Positions 24,466-32,887 are shown, counted from the first letter of the stretch. The stretch is DNA of 33,304 nt from Nostocaceae cyanobacterium (GCA_030065825.1 JASJCY010000093.1:1-33304); one strand, 5' to 3'. Numbers and translations: made by a program. The notes: generated from the letters alone by a model not told the origin.

Positions 24466-27417
24466 TTAATTGTTTTTAGACTCTATTTGTTGCTTCAACC
24501 AATCACGAAAACTAGGATGATAAAGGCTATAATGGATTTCTGTTGCTATTGATTTTAAGTGTAAAAACTCTCGCCATTTGTCTAAGATTACTTTGATTTC
24601 ATATTCATCTGCATCTAATTTTTCTGCTATTGTTTCTATTGATATTGATTGGTGTTGAATTAAAAGATTTAACACCTGTAAAGCCATTGGTTGTTGTTTA
24701 CTGGTTGCTAAATTCATTTTTTCTAAGTGATTTTGGTAATAGTGTTGTAAGTTTGGGGGGTAAATATCTTGGTTAATAGTTGCTAAGATTTCTTTAACAT
24801 ACATAAAATTGGTTTCGTCTTCATCAAAACTAGGCTTTGTGATGTTGAGGGAAAGATTTTGGGGATGGTTTTGTTCTCTAAGGTTATTCCTAGAATGAGA
24901 AATATATTTTTGGATATCAGCGCGATTTTGTTGTGGGTAGGCTGACAAATCTAAAGATTGGGCTGGAGTTTCAATTAATAAACCTGATTTCTCTGTGAGA
25001 AAGGGACGACGAGTGAGGATAAAATAAACTTTTTCTGGGAGATAGCGGGGTAAATAGAATATATTTGAACCCTGTGGTTGATTGTTGATATCAATCCTAT
25101 CGCAGCCATCTATAGTAATAATTAATCGTTGCTTTGGATGCAATCTATCGCTGATTTTTTGCAGTAACAATGATAAAAAACTACTGTTTTCTGTGGCAGA
25201 ATCAGTCAAGTTAGAGGTGAGATTTTTACTACCTTGATGTTGGGCAATTTCTATTAATTGAGTGCAAGTTGTTGTCAGAAATTCCTGAACGCGATTTTTA
25301 CCGGAAATTTCCACATTGTAATAAACAATTCCGGGATTTTGGCTGACATAATGGGCAAGAATAGCACTTTTACCAATCCCAGGTTCACCAATAATAGTAA
25401 AGTAGCCCCGGTCATATTGATTGAGAAAGTTGTTGATAGTAGCAAAGACAAATTCACGACCGACAAAGTTGTGGTTTCTGCTGGTGATGATTTCCTGAAA
25501 TTCTGCGGGATATCTGGGAATATTGATTGTATTTTGGGTGATGTATTCATTTTCTGAACCACCTTCTAAACGGAGGAAATGAACAGTCCCTGATTTTTCT
25601 CCTGCTATAATTGTCAGCCCATCTGGGGAAAATGCACAGCAATTTATAGACATATCACCAGTGAAAGTAGAGATTTCTTCTCCTGTGTGCAAATCCCACT
25701 GTTTCAGGGTGTTGTCAAATGAAGCAGAAACCGCTGTTTTTCCATCTGGGGCGATCGCTACTGCTTGTACCACCCCGTTATGACCAGTGAAAGTAGAGAT
25801 TTCTTCTCCTGTGTGCAAATCCCACTGTTTCAGGGTCTTGTCAAGTGAAGCAGAAACCGCTGTTTTTCCATCTGGGGCGATCGCTACTACTGTTACCCAG
25901 TCCTTATGACCAGTGAAAGTAGAGATTTGTTCTCTTGTGTGCAAATCCCACTGTTTCAGGGTCTTGTCATCTGAAGCAGAAACCGCTGTTTTTCCATCTG
26001 GGGTGATCGCTACTGCTTGTACCCCCCGGTTATGACCAGTGAAAGTAGAAATTTGTTCTCCTGTGTGCAAATCCCACTGTTTCAGGGTCTTGTCACGTGA
26101 AGCAGAAACCGCTGTTTTTCCATCTGGGGCGATCGCTACTGCTGTTACCCAGTGCTTATGACCAGTGAAAGTAGAGATTTGTTCTCCTGTATGCAAATCC
26201 CACTGTTTCAGGGTGTTGTCAACTGAAGCAGAAACCGCTGTTTTTCCATCTGGGGCGATCGCTACTGCTTGTACCCTCCCCTTATGACCAGTGAAAGTAG
26301 AGATTTGTTCTCCTGTGTGCAAATCCCACAGTTTCAGGGTCTTGTCACGTGAAGCAGAAACCGCTGTTTTTCCATCTGGGGCGATCGCTACTGCTTGTAC
26401 CCTCCCCTTATGACCAGTGAAGGTAGAGATTTCCTCTCCTGTGTGCAAATCCCACAGTTTCAGGGTCTTGTCATATGAACCAGAAACTGCTGTTTTTCCA
26501 TCTGGGGCGATCGCTGCTGCTGTTACCCAGTCCTTATGACCAGTGAAAGTAGAGATTTCCTCTCCTGTGTGCAAATCCCACAGTTTCAGGGTGTTGTCAA
26601 ATGAAGCAGAAACCGCTGTTTTTCCATCTGGGGCGATCGCTACTGTTGTTACCCAGTCCTTATGACCAGTGAAAGTAGAGATTTCCTCTCCTGTGTGCAA
26701 ATCCCACTGTTTCAGGGTGTTGTCAAATGAAGCAGAAACCGCTGTTTTTCCATCTGGGGCGATCGCTACTGCTTGTACCCAGTCCTTATGACCAGTGAAG
26801 GTAGAGATTTCTTCTCCTGTGTGCAAATTCCAATGTTTCAGGGTCTTGTCATCTGAAGCAGAAACCGCTGTTTTTCCATCTGGGGCGATCGCTACTGCTA
26901 GTACCCTCCCCTTATGACCAGTGAAAGTACGCAGCAGGTTTCCGTCAGGAGTGGTTAAGCTGGCTGTAATGGGACGGAATCGAGGAATTTCACTTTTACT
27001 TTGTTGTCCATCTGACAATATTTTCTGAATGTCTGGCTGTTGAAAACCCTGTAGTCTTCCCCATAATTGTCCTACTAATTGGGTTTTATCTTCATTCAAA
27101 ATATGTGCTGATAATTGTAGCGCACGTTGAATTAATTTCAGAGTTTTGACTTGTTCCGGTTCTAGTTTTTCATCTTCTTCTAAATTATCTAATATCTCTG
27201 GATCATAAATCAAACCATAATCCCTAATCAGAGATTCTACTCCCAACTTAGGATGCTGAATTTTCAGATAAATAAAATCAAAATTGGTCAACAATTGATA
27301 ATATTTATTCCTCTTATCCCTGTTTTTATTCTCCAGATACATTTGAGGACGTTGCTGAAGATACCATTTTTTCCATTCATTATTTTTTTTCTCTAATTCG
27401 ATAGCAAGTTGACCCAT
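24466..27417 (-). CDS. WD40-repeat / STAND NTPase, permuted architecture
   Basis: A 983-residue protein. Residues 1-160 lack an NTPase but contain the linker that normally joins a STAND NTPase to WD40 repeats (LLTNFDFIYLKI, LIRDYGL, LIQRALQLSAHIL, QLVGQLWGRL, then FRPITASLT). Residues 163-582 are ten near-identical 42-residue WD40 repeats; 583-620 is a degenerate eleventh. The NTPase comes after them: FVGREFVFATINNFL, Walker A GEPGIGKS (677-684), Walker B LIITIDGCDRID (765-776), FILTRRP, and a winged-helix end with YSLYHPSFRDWL. The usual order is NTPase then WD40. It starts 4 bases after the upstream STAND gene, with AGGA inside that gene's end as ribosome site. By family analogy, a ligand-triggered oligomerising receptor in conflict or signalling. 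Confidence 0.88.
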   Translation of the reverse strand: MGQLAIELEKKNNEWKKWYLQQRPQMYLENKNRDKRNKYYQLLTNFDFIYLKIQHPKLGVESLIRDYGLIYDPEILDNLEEDEKLEPEQVKTLKLIQRALQLSAHILNEDKTQLVGQLWGRLQGFQQPDIQKILSDGQQSKSEIPRFRPITASLTTPDGNLLRTFTGHKGRVLAVAIAPDGKTAVSASDDKTLKHWNLHTGEEISTFTGHKDWVQAVAIAPDGKTAVSASFDNTLKQWDLHTGEEISTFTGHKDWVTTVAIAPDGKTAVSASFDNTLKLWDLHTGEEISTFTGHKDWVTAAAIAPDGKTAVSGSYDKTLKLWDLHTGEEISTFTGHKGRVQAVAIAPDGKTAVSASRDKTLKLWDLHTGEQISTFTGHKGRVQAVAIAPDGKTAVSASVDNTLKQWDLHTGEQISTFTGHKHWVTAVAIAPDGKTAVSASRDKTLKQWDLHTGEQISTFTGHNRGVQAVAITPDGKTAVSASDDKTLKQWDLHTREQISTFTGHKDWVTVVAIAPDGKTAVSASLDKTLKQWDLHTGEEISTFTGHNGVVQAVAIAPDGKTAVSASFDNTLKQWDLHTGEEISTFTGDMSINCCAFSPDGLTIIAGEKSGTVHFLRLEGGSENEYITQNTINIPRYPAEFQEIITSRNHNFVGREFVFATINNFLNQYDRGYFTIIGEPGIGKSAILAHYVSQNPGIVYYNVEISGKNRVQEFLTTTCTQLIEIAQHQGSKNLTSNLTDSATENSSFLSLLLQKISDRLHPKQRLIITIDGCDRIDINNQPQGSNIFYLPRYLPEKVYFILTRRPFLTEKSGLLIETPAQSLDLSAYPQQNRADIQKYISHSRNNLREQNHPQNLSLNITKPSFDEDETNFMYVKEILATINQDIYPPNLQHYYQNHLEKMNLATSKQQPMALQVLNLLIQHQSISIETIAEKLDADEYEIKVILDKWREFLHLKSIATEIHYSLYHPSFRDWLKQQIESKNN
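25672..26931 (-). repeat. Ten tandem 126-bp units encoding WD40 repeats
   Basis: Exactly 1260 bases encode ten 42-residue repeats of the form STFTGH...VAIAPDGKTAVSAS.D.TLK.WDLHTGE. Nine units carry the HIP1 octamer GCGATCGC at the same place (in the AIAP codons); one has a T and encodes AITP. The units are nearly identical at DNA level, which implies recent duplication or gene conversion. Differences cluster at repeat positions 7-9, 11-12, 27, 29, 33 and 41. Confidence 0.9.
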
Positions 27418-27421
27418 CTTA

Positions 27422-29113
27422 CTATATTCCTATATCAAAATATTGATCTATTTTTTCCTTAACTTCTTTAAATCGCCTTTTATTTTTGTCTTTATCTAGC
27501 TTTGGTTGATTTTGTAAAAACTCCAGAAAACTGCGATGATAAATACTATAATAAGTTTTTTCTTCATCTTCTTCTTGTACTTTTTTAGGTGTTACATACT
27601 CCACCCATTTATCTAAAATCTTTTCTACAGGAAATACATCCAGATCGAGAATATCAGCAATCATATTTGATGATACTGCTTCACCTCTAACAACCAAAAT
27701 AAAGAGGATTTTTACATTAATATCATTGTCATCATTATCCATACCCATGCGCTGCCAATGAGTTATATAATATTGCTCAAGTCCTTCTGGTAATTCCTTC
27801 AAACTCAAGTCATTATATTTACCAGTCGCAATTGCTGGCAAAACATAGCGCAAGTACATAAAATTATTTTGACTTTTTTCGCACAACCTATCAACAAACT
27901 CTGTTTGCGTAATAGGTGGATTTTGTTTCCGTATCCACTCATTCAATTGAATAATTTCCGACTGAAATTCATCGCTATTTTCATACTTTTTAGTTTGATT
28001 TTGAACCAACTTTTGAGTCCATTTTCTAATTTCATCTTCACTCATCTTCAGAAATAAATGCAGATACTCCTTTATATCCTCCTGACTCAAAGCCGTATAA
28101 TCACCTTTAGTTAAATCCAATTCATATACAGGAGTATCAGGAGACAAACTTAAACGTTTTCTTCCTAGATTATAAGGTCTTCTAGTCAGTAAAAAATAGA
28201 CTCCATCAGGAATATTGTGTGGTAAATCTAAAAGATTACCATTTCCTTCTTGTTCTACTTCATCTAGCGCATCAACAACAATTACAAGTTTTTCTCCTTC
28301 CAGTTTGAGTTTTTCACTAGCTTTTTCTAGTAAACTTCTTAAATCAGCATTCTCTGCATTCTGGAGACAACAACGCTTAATTAATTGTTGACGAATACTA
28401 GCTAAAAACTGTTCTGGAGTGTTGATTCTGTCTGATAAAATATTGAAATAACAAGGGCATTTATAAAATAAAACAAATTGAGCAGCTATAGCACTTTTAC
28501 CCATCCCTGCATCACCAATCACAGTAAAATAACCCTTTTTCCCCTTATTAATAAAATCTATAATCGCCTCAAAAACAAACTCACGACCACAAAATAAACG
28601 AGTTTTTTCAGAAATTAAAGCCTTAAACTCTTTCGGATAAACATCTAAATCCCAATTCGGATAAATTCCCCCCGGAGGAATCAGGAATTTTGCAGATGCA
28701 CTGCGTTTAGCCACAGAGATAAAAACCTCACCAAATTCCTCTAATTCCGCTGATATATTAATGTTAGCCTTGCGAAACTCAGTATCTAAATTAGCATCTT
28801 TAATAAACTTGCAGATATATTCTACAAACTGAAACGGACTATTATTAGTATAAGCAGCCCAAAAACTATCTTTAGTTTCTTTCTCTCTAAACAAATTTAA
28901 AATTACTTCCGGCTTAAATACACCATAGTTTACCAGACTGTGAACATAAACAATATCAACATCATCCGGTATTTCCGTAGGATTTAGCCTTAATTCCTGG
29001 AGAATTTTGATTACAGTTTCGTTTTTTTTAGCTTGTTTAATAATTAGTTCACCAGCTTGAGGAGCATATTTACTAATCTTTGAAATAATTTCAGCAAATT
29101 TAAATTCGATCAT
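27422..29113 (-). CDS. STAND NTPase with N-terminal effector-associated-type domain
   Basis: A 563-residue protein from the ATG at 29113 (GGTGA ribosome site; a GTG at 29122 is also possible; the numbers here count from the GTG). Residues about 1-145 are a helical domain (LRLNPTEIPDDVDIVYVHSL, then NYGVFKPEVILNLFREKETK) that resembles effector-associated domains of bacterial conflict NTPases, by eye only. The NTPase follows: LFCGREFVFEAIIDFI, Walker A GDAGMGKS (203-210), Walker B KLVIVVDALDEVE (278-290), FLLTRRP. It ends with YYSIYHRSFLEFL and RFKEVKEKIDQYFD, the point at which canonical proteins continue into a linker and WD40 repeats. It has no sensor repeats of its own. The next gene begins with that linker, suggesting a split receptor. 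Confidence 0.85.
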   Translation of the reverse strand: MIEFKFAEIISKISKYAPQAGELIIKQAKKNETVIKILQELRLNPTEIPDDVDIVYVHSLVNYGVFKPEVILNLFREKETKDSFWAAYTNNSPFQFVEYICKFIKDANLDTEFRKANINISAELEEFGEVFISVAKRSASAKFLIPPGGIYPNWDLDVYPKEFKALISEKTRLFCGREFVFEAIIDFINKGKKGYFTVIGDAGMGKSAIAAQFVLFYKCPCYFNILSDRINTPEQFLASIRQQLIKRCCLQNAENADLRSLLEKASEKLKLEGEKLVIVVDALDEVEQEGNGNLLDLPHNIPDGVYFLLTRRPYNLGRKRLSLSPDTPVYELDLTKGDYTALSQEDIKEYLHLFLKMSEDEIRKWTQKLVQNQTKKYENSDEFQSEIIQLNEWIRKQNPPITQTEFVDRLCEKSQNNFMYLRYVLPAIATGKYNDLSLKELPEGLEQYYITHWQRMGMDNDDNDINVKILFILVVRGEAVSSNMIADILDLDVFPVEKILDKWVEYVTPKKVQEEDEEKTYYSIYHRSFLEFLQNQPKLDKDKNKRRFKEVKEKIDQYFDIGI

Positions 29114-29164
29114 ATTTATCACCGAAAATTTACTTGCGCATCTTATTTATAGCAGTTTTCATTT

Positions 29165-29345
29165 AGAGGATGTTTGAAAAGTATTGTTATTAACATTAAA
29201 ACAAGCGTAAACCTAACCCCCTTTTCCCCCCTTCCCTACGAAGGAAGTGGGGTTTCAGAACCTCTCTCCTTCTAGGAGAGAGGTTTGGAGAGAGGTTTGG
29301 AGAGAGGTTCCGGGTATACTTGTTGACTTTCCAAACAACCTCTTA
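29165..29345. repeat. MITE-like element, copy 1 upstream of the STAND pair
   Basis: Left end AGAGGATGTTTG (29165-29176), right end CAAACAACCTCTTA (29332-29345), inverted with one mismatch. The interior has AACCCCCTTTT, a CTCTCTCCT/AGGAGAGAG hairpin and duplicated GGTTTGGAGAGA units. A second copy lies at 29370-29552. Together they fill the 504-base spacer 29114-29617. Confidence 0.7.
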
Positions 29346-29369
29346 GGAGAGTTTTATATTTGTTTTATA

Positions 29370-29552
29370 AGAGGATGTTTGAGAAGTATTATGTTTAACA
29401 TCAAAACCCTGGAAATCTAACCCCTAACCCCTAACCCCTTCCCTACTAGGGAAGGGGAACAGAAAAATAGGGGTTTCAAAGTCTGTTTACTCCTAGGAGA
29501 GAGATAAGAAGTGAGGTTTTTAGTAATCTTTTAGACTTGACAAACATCCTCT
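29370..29552. repeat. MITE-like element, copy 2
   Basis: Left end AGAGGATGTTTG (29370-29381) and right end CAAACATCCTCT (29541-29552) are perfect inverted repeats of a 183-base element. After the left end, AAGTATT and AACATCAAAAC echo copy 1. The interior has CTAACCCCTAACCCC and an AGGGAAGGGG hairpin. An isolated right end also occurs at about 10160-10171 near the lipoxygenase gene. Confidence 0.75.
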
Positions 29553-29617
29553 AAACATACTCTGAGAAATTCAAAATTAATTTAAATTTTTTACAAAGGA
29601 ATTTGGAATGTGAAATT

Positions 29618-30199
29618 TTAGTCAAGTTCATTAAAAAGATGCTGTTCTAAAAAGGGCTGAAATTGATGAAATTCCTCTGGAGAAAGTAATTGGGGATCGC
29701 CATTTTTTGAAATCCGTGCAAAAAATAACAGTGGATCTAAGGGGGTGTAAATTGCGTATTCTCGCTGTTTGTGATAAAAAATAGCTAATCGCTGTAAACT
29801 TTCTGGCTCTAAAGTTTCCTCTTCGTCTTCGATTTCTAAGGAAAATATTTCTGACTCGTCCACAGGAGGTAACTCACCCTCTACTGTCAAAGCATAGGCT
29901 GTATTTTTGAGTTTGAGGTTAAGCTCGGAAAGAACAGCTTGGGCATTACTAAAAATTTCGTCGATGGCAGCGTCATCTTCTATTAGAATTGCTTCTGACT
30001 CTTCATCCTCACCTTGCCAAGCAAAAATTTCCACGGGGGAGTCTACAGGAAGAAGTAAACAGTATTCTTGCCCATCTTCTACCACAAAGGAACGCTCGAT
30101 ATAACATTCGAGCTTTTTGCCTTTGTCATCCGTCAAAGTCATAGAACCGAGATGAGCATTGTCATTACCTTCAGGAAATGGAGAGGAAAACATAGTCAT
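29618..30199 (-). CDS. DUF3727 family protein
   Basis: A 193-residue acidic cytoplasmic protein of the cyanobacterial/plastid DUF3727 type, function unknown. Residues about 17-75 form a beta-rich unit (SMTLTDDKGKKLECYIERSF, YCLLLPVDSPVEIFAW), reminiscent of DUF1292-like domains. A second, similar unit spans about 120-175 (LQRLAIFYHKQREYAIYTPL then DPLLFFARI). Between them lies an acidic helix. The two halves look like an internal duplication. It lies downstream of ruvX on the same strand, a neighbourhood seen in cyanobacteria, but here a composite repeat of about 370 bases separates them. The ATG at 30199 is used; another lies at 30193. Confidence 0.75.
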   Translation of the reverse strand: MTMFSSPFPEGNDNAHLGSMTLTDDKGKKLECYIERSFVVEDGQEYCLLLPVDSPVEIFAWQGEDEESEAILIEDDAAIDEIFSNAQAVLSELNLKLKNTAYALTVEGELPPVDESEIFSLEIEDEEETLEPESLQRLAIFYHKQREYAIYTPLDPLLFFARISKNGDPQLLSPEEFHQFQPFLEQHLFNELD

Positions 30200-30341
30200 T
30201 TAGAAATTGAAACTTCCAGCAATTGCGAGCAAGAGATTTTCTGCTTAATAAGAATAGATATCAATCCTATCTCATTAGACTAATATCAATTGCTGGCTAT
30301 TTAATATATTTTTATTTACCACTAGCAGGAGTATATCAGAT

Positions 30342-30587
30342 TCTAGGTTGGGGAACCACTCCGTTGCTTTTCTCTCCGTTGTAGGAAGTGACGTTTGAGG
30401 TACTAAACCCAACAAAAACCTACTTTGGGTTACTCTACCCTTCACCGAACGAGAACGCTACCCTACGGGAATGCCTACCCTACCGCAGTACTTCGTTTAC
30501 GGCAAACGCGTAGACTTCGTACCACTTCGTGGAAGCAAGCTACAACCCAAGCTCGGAAAAGTTAAGTTTTTAGCCGTTGGGAGTATA
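30342..30587. repeat. Composite repeat, inverted and interrupted copy of the 23529 element
   Basis: On the minus strand, 30515-30587 matches 23529-23602 over about 73 bases with a small difference at CGAGCT versus GTAGGT. The GAGGTAC..AAACCCAACAAAAAC part (about 30396-30418) matches the other half of that element. Between them is about 100 bases of another GC-rich repeat (CTACCCTACGGGAATGCC, CGTAGACTTCGTACC). The left end carries CTAGGTTGGG. The element overlaps the last six codons of ruvX. It fills most of the 370-base gap 30200-30569. Confidence 0.7.
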
Positions 30588-31052
30588 AACCTTGCTGTTT
30601 CTCCTGGAGTCTAGCCACTGCTGCAAAATCAAAGATGCTGCCTTGCGGTCAATTAAACCTTTATGGCGTGATGGCGAGCGATTTTCGGCAATGAGCATTT
30701 GTTCTGCTTGAAAGGATGTTAATCGTTCGTCTACATATTCTAGGGGTAATTGCAGGGCTTTAGCTAGTCTTTTGGCAAACTTTTGTACCTGCCGTGCTTG
30801 AAAACCCAAGGAACCGTCCATTGAATAAGGTAAACCTGCTACCAGGATTTGTACTTCCCGCTCTTGAATCAACTGGCGTATTTTTTCTACATCTTCCACA
30901 AAGGATGTACGCTCAATTGTTACCAATCCTGTGGCAATTAACCCCGTGCGATCGCACCCTGCTACACCAATACGTTTACGACCGATATCTAACCCCAAAG
31001 CGGAAATAAACTTTGGTGGTTGATTGTCAGTTGCAGTTTCTTTTGATTCCAC
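30570..31052 (-). CDS. ruvX: Holliday junction resolvase-like RuvX (YqgF)
   Basis: RNase H-fold nuclease of the YqgF family, linked to Holliday junction resolution and 16S rRNA 5' processing. The protein has 160 residues. Motifs: ALGLDIGRKRIGVAGCD (18-34; D22), VAGLPYSMDGS (71-81), YVDERLTS (106-113; E109) and LIDRKAASLILQQWL (133-147; D135). The three acidic residues form the expected metal site. The last residues (KVYTPNG) and the stop codon come from a dispersed repeat also found at 23529, so the C-terminus has been rewritten by a repeat. It starts 4 bases after the GNAT gene's stop: an operon. Confidence 0.92.
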   Translation of the reverse strand: MESKETATDNQPPKFISALGLDIGRKRIGVAGCDRTGLIATGLVTIERTSFVEDVEKIRQLIQEREVQILVAGLPYSMDGSLGFQARQVQKFAKRLAKALQLPLEYVDERLTSFQAEQMLIAENRSPSRHKGLIDRKAASLILQQWLDSRRNSKVYTPNG

Positions 31053-31056
31053 TTAG

Positions 31057-32328
31057 CTACTCCTGCTGGGTATCTTTTGCATCAGGATGGCTGGATGGTT
31101 CTGCACTAGGGTTGTTATGGGATGAAAAGGCTACAGAGTCATTAGTTACATTGCTTTTGCTAATTCTATCAGCAGCAGATTTTTGTTTTTTGTGTGTGGA
31201 TGGTAACCATGACATCCCACCTGGGATTGGTTTTCGGGCTGGTTGTAAACCTTGGAGAACTTCAGGTAACTGAATTCCCTCTAGGGAAACAAGTTTAGAT
31301 TCCCTGACTTTATGCCACACTGAGCGAGACATAATTAAGGTGTGTTCTATGCGAGTTGCCCCAATTTGTTCCAAGTATTCTTCACCTTCTGGTTGGTAAT
31401 CACAGGAAACAAGCTGTAATGGCTGTTGGGGAAAATCAACAGCAATACGAGCTAATTGAGACAGCAATTCTGGATACAACCAAGTGTATGCTGGATGAAC
31501 TGTTAGGCTTGCTAGATGAGGTTGTTCCCCTTTGCGGTCAATTGTTACCTGAAAGTAACCGATCGCCGCTTTGCGTTGGGGTTCAAATACATAACCGCTA
31601 ATTACTTCTATTTTATACATCCATTGCTTCACAGCATCGACTACCACACCCAATAAACTAGTTTTAAAATCATGGGTTTGACGGTCAAATACCTGCCGCA
31701 CTAAAGGAGGCATTGATGCTGTATCTAGTTGATAAAGCAATTGAGCATCAGCGTTACTTACAGGCAACAAATTCGGTAAATCTGGCTCCCCTTGGGCTAA
31801 TTGTGCCAACAGTTGGGGTGCAATTTCCCAATAGGTCATTTCAGCCAAGCGCTGAAACCCATTTTGTCGATAAAGTGCTAGGGCTTGTTTATCGTTAACA
31901 TTAACTTCCAGTATCCAGGTGCGAGCTTCTACAATTGATTCAAAACAGTAGCGCAATAATTGAGAGCCTATGGTGTGATTTTCAGAACCTTGATCCACCA
32001 TTACCCCTTCAACCTTCCAGGTACTACGGGTACGGTTAAAGGGAGATACTTTTATCATCCCCAGCAACATCCGTCCCTGTTCTGCTACATAAGCGCAAAA
32101 ACGATACTGTAAGGGATTGGGAAACCAACTTAGAAATTTGAGAATTCCATACCAGTAGCGCAGCCATTGCATTTGCTGTAGGTAAGAATCCCCTCGCTTG
32201 TTTGTTTGGGCTGTGAATGAATCTTGAGTTAATTTTTCAATACCGTCTAAGTCCCGGTATTGCACTGGTCGGATAATAACACTGAGATTTTGTGGAAGTA
32301 GTGGAGTCATTTTCATTCGAGCCGCCAT
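31057..32328 (-). CDS. GNAT-family N-acetyltransferase, two-part
   Basis: A 423-residue protein. Residues about 15-180 are a GNAT fold: VIIRPVQYRDLDGIEKLTQ, the acetyl-CoA loop region VEGVMVDQGSENHTIGSQLL (about 100-119) and ALALYRQNGFQRL. The classical Q/R-x-x-G-x-G/A loop is weak (NHTIGS). Residues about 190-355 look like a second, degenerate GNAT half (IGYFQVTIDRKG, LASLTVHPAYTWLYPELLSQ, YLEQIGATRIEHTLIMSR). The last 55 residues are polar Ser/Lys/His-rich and probably disordered. The substrate is unknown. It is followed 4 bases later by ruvX, so it is likely the first gene of that operon. ATGs at 32316 and 32310 are possible alternative starts; no clear ribosome site decides. Confidence 0.83.
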   Translation of the reverse strand: MAARMKMTPLLPQNLSVIIRPVQYRDLDGIEKLTQDSFTAQTNKRGDSYLQQMQWLRYWYGILKFLSWFPNPLQYRFCAYVAEQGRMLLGMIKVSPFNRTRSTWKVEGVMVDQGSENHTIGSQLLRYCFESIVEARTWILEVNVNDKQALALYRQNGFQRLAEMTYWEIAPQLLAQLAQGEPDLPNLLPVSNADAQLLYQLDTASMPPLVRQVFDRQTHDFKTSLLGVVVDAVKQWMYKIEVISGYVFEPQRKAAIGYFQVTIDRKGEQPHLASLTVHPAYTWLYPELLSQLARIAVDFPQQPLQLVSCDYQPEGEEYLEQIGATRIEHTLIMSRSVWHKVRESKLVSLEGIQLPEVLQGLQPARKPIPGGMSWLPSTHKKQKSAADRISKSNVTNDSVAFSSHNNPSAEPSSHPDAKDTQQE

Positions 32329-32560
32329 TCAGCTGGAATTTACTGGAAGAGAGAAACTGCTGAATTTATCTTAACGGCTTTGGTGCTATTGTATATTGCT
32401 CCCAAAGAGTGATTTTCATTTTTTTACCTGTTGGAGGCTCCCGTGATAATCTCTTTTTTGTTTGATTTGGCGGGAGAGGAAAGCAGATAAGGTCGAACAA
32501 AATTTTTGCTGCCCCATAGTACCTGCTTCCAGAAAATTTTAATTAAATTACTATTATACA

Positions 32561-32770
32561 CTAAATCATTGTTCGAGAAATAACTTTTTCAAAGTCGGCT
32601 TGGGTTTGATGGAGTAATTCCTGTCGGCTATCTTCTTGAGTATGGTTAAGGGTTGGAACCAGATTGCGTGCTTGTAGAGCCATGTGCAATTGTAAGTGAG
32701 CCACGTATTCGCTGATATCTTCACGTTGTTGTGCGTTTGTGCCCTTTAATAACTGTGATTCCATTGCCAC
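32561..32770 (-). CDS. Small hypothetical protein
   Basis: A 69-residue protein, not recognised. AAGGAG (complement of 32777-32782) is a strong ribosome site 6 bases before the GTG at 32770 (12 before the ATG at 32764), which supports real translation. The sequence is polar and helical, with QREDISEYVAHLQLHMALQA and a central LNHTQEDSRQELLHQTQADF; no cysteines, no membrane helix. It probably forms a helical bundle or dimer. The upstream neighbour is repeat-rich non-coding DNA, and the downstream one is the GNAT gene 232 bases away. Confidence 0.6.
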   Translation of the reverse strand: MAMESQLLKGTNAQQREDISEYVAHLQLHMALQARNLVPTLNHTQEDSRQELLHQTQADFEKVISRTMI

Positions 32771-32887
32771 TGTTTACTCCTTAGCTCATGGTTTTCTGTT
32801 GATTTACACTACCAAAACTTATCATCTTGTTTTGCACATACTTTGCACTTCGCAATGAACTGTAACACTTAAGTATTGATTAACCTA

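Noticed and set aside
25275-25562. Second minus-strand frame and a plus-strand frame inside the NTPase region
   Set aside because: Both are shadows of the WD40-STAND gene in other frames.
25672-26931. A CRISPR-like repeat array
   Set aside because: The 126-bp units are coding WD40 repeats without variable spacers; no cas genes are present in the window.
27411-27430. A simple sequencing frameshift joining the two STAND genes
   Set aside because: The downstream frame has an in-frame TAG 15 bases before its ATG and the upstream frame has its own TAG, with a plausible AGGA ribosome site between, so one base change would not join them cleanly. The split looks real, though only resequencing can exclude error.
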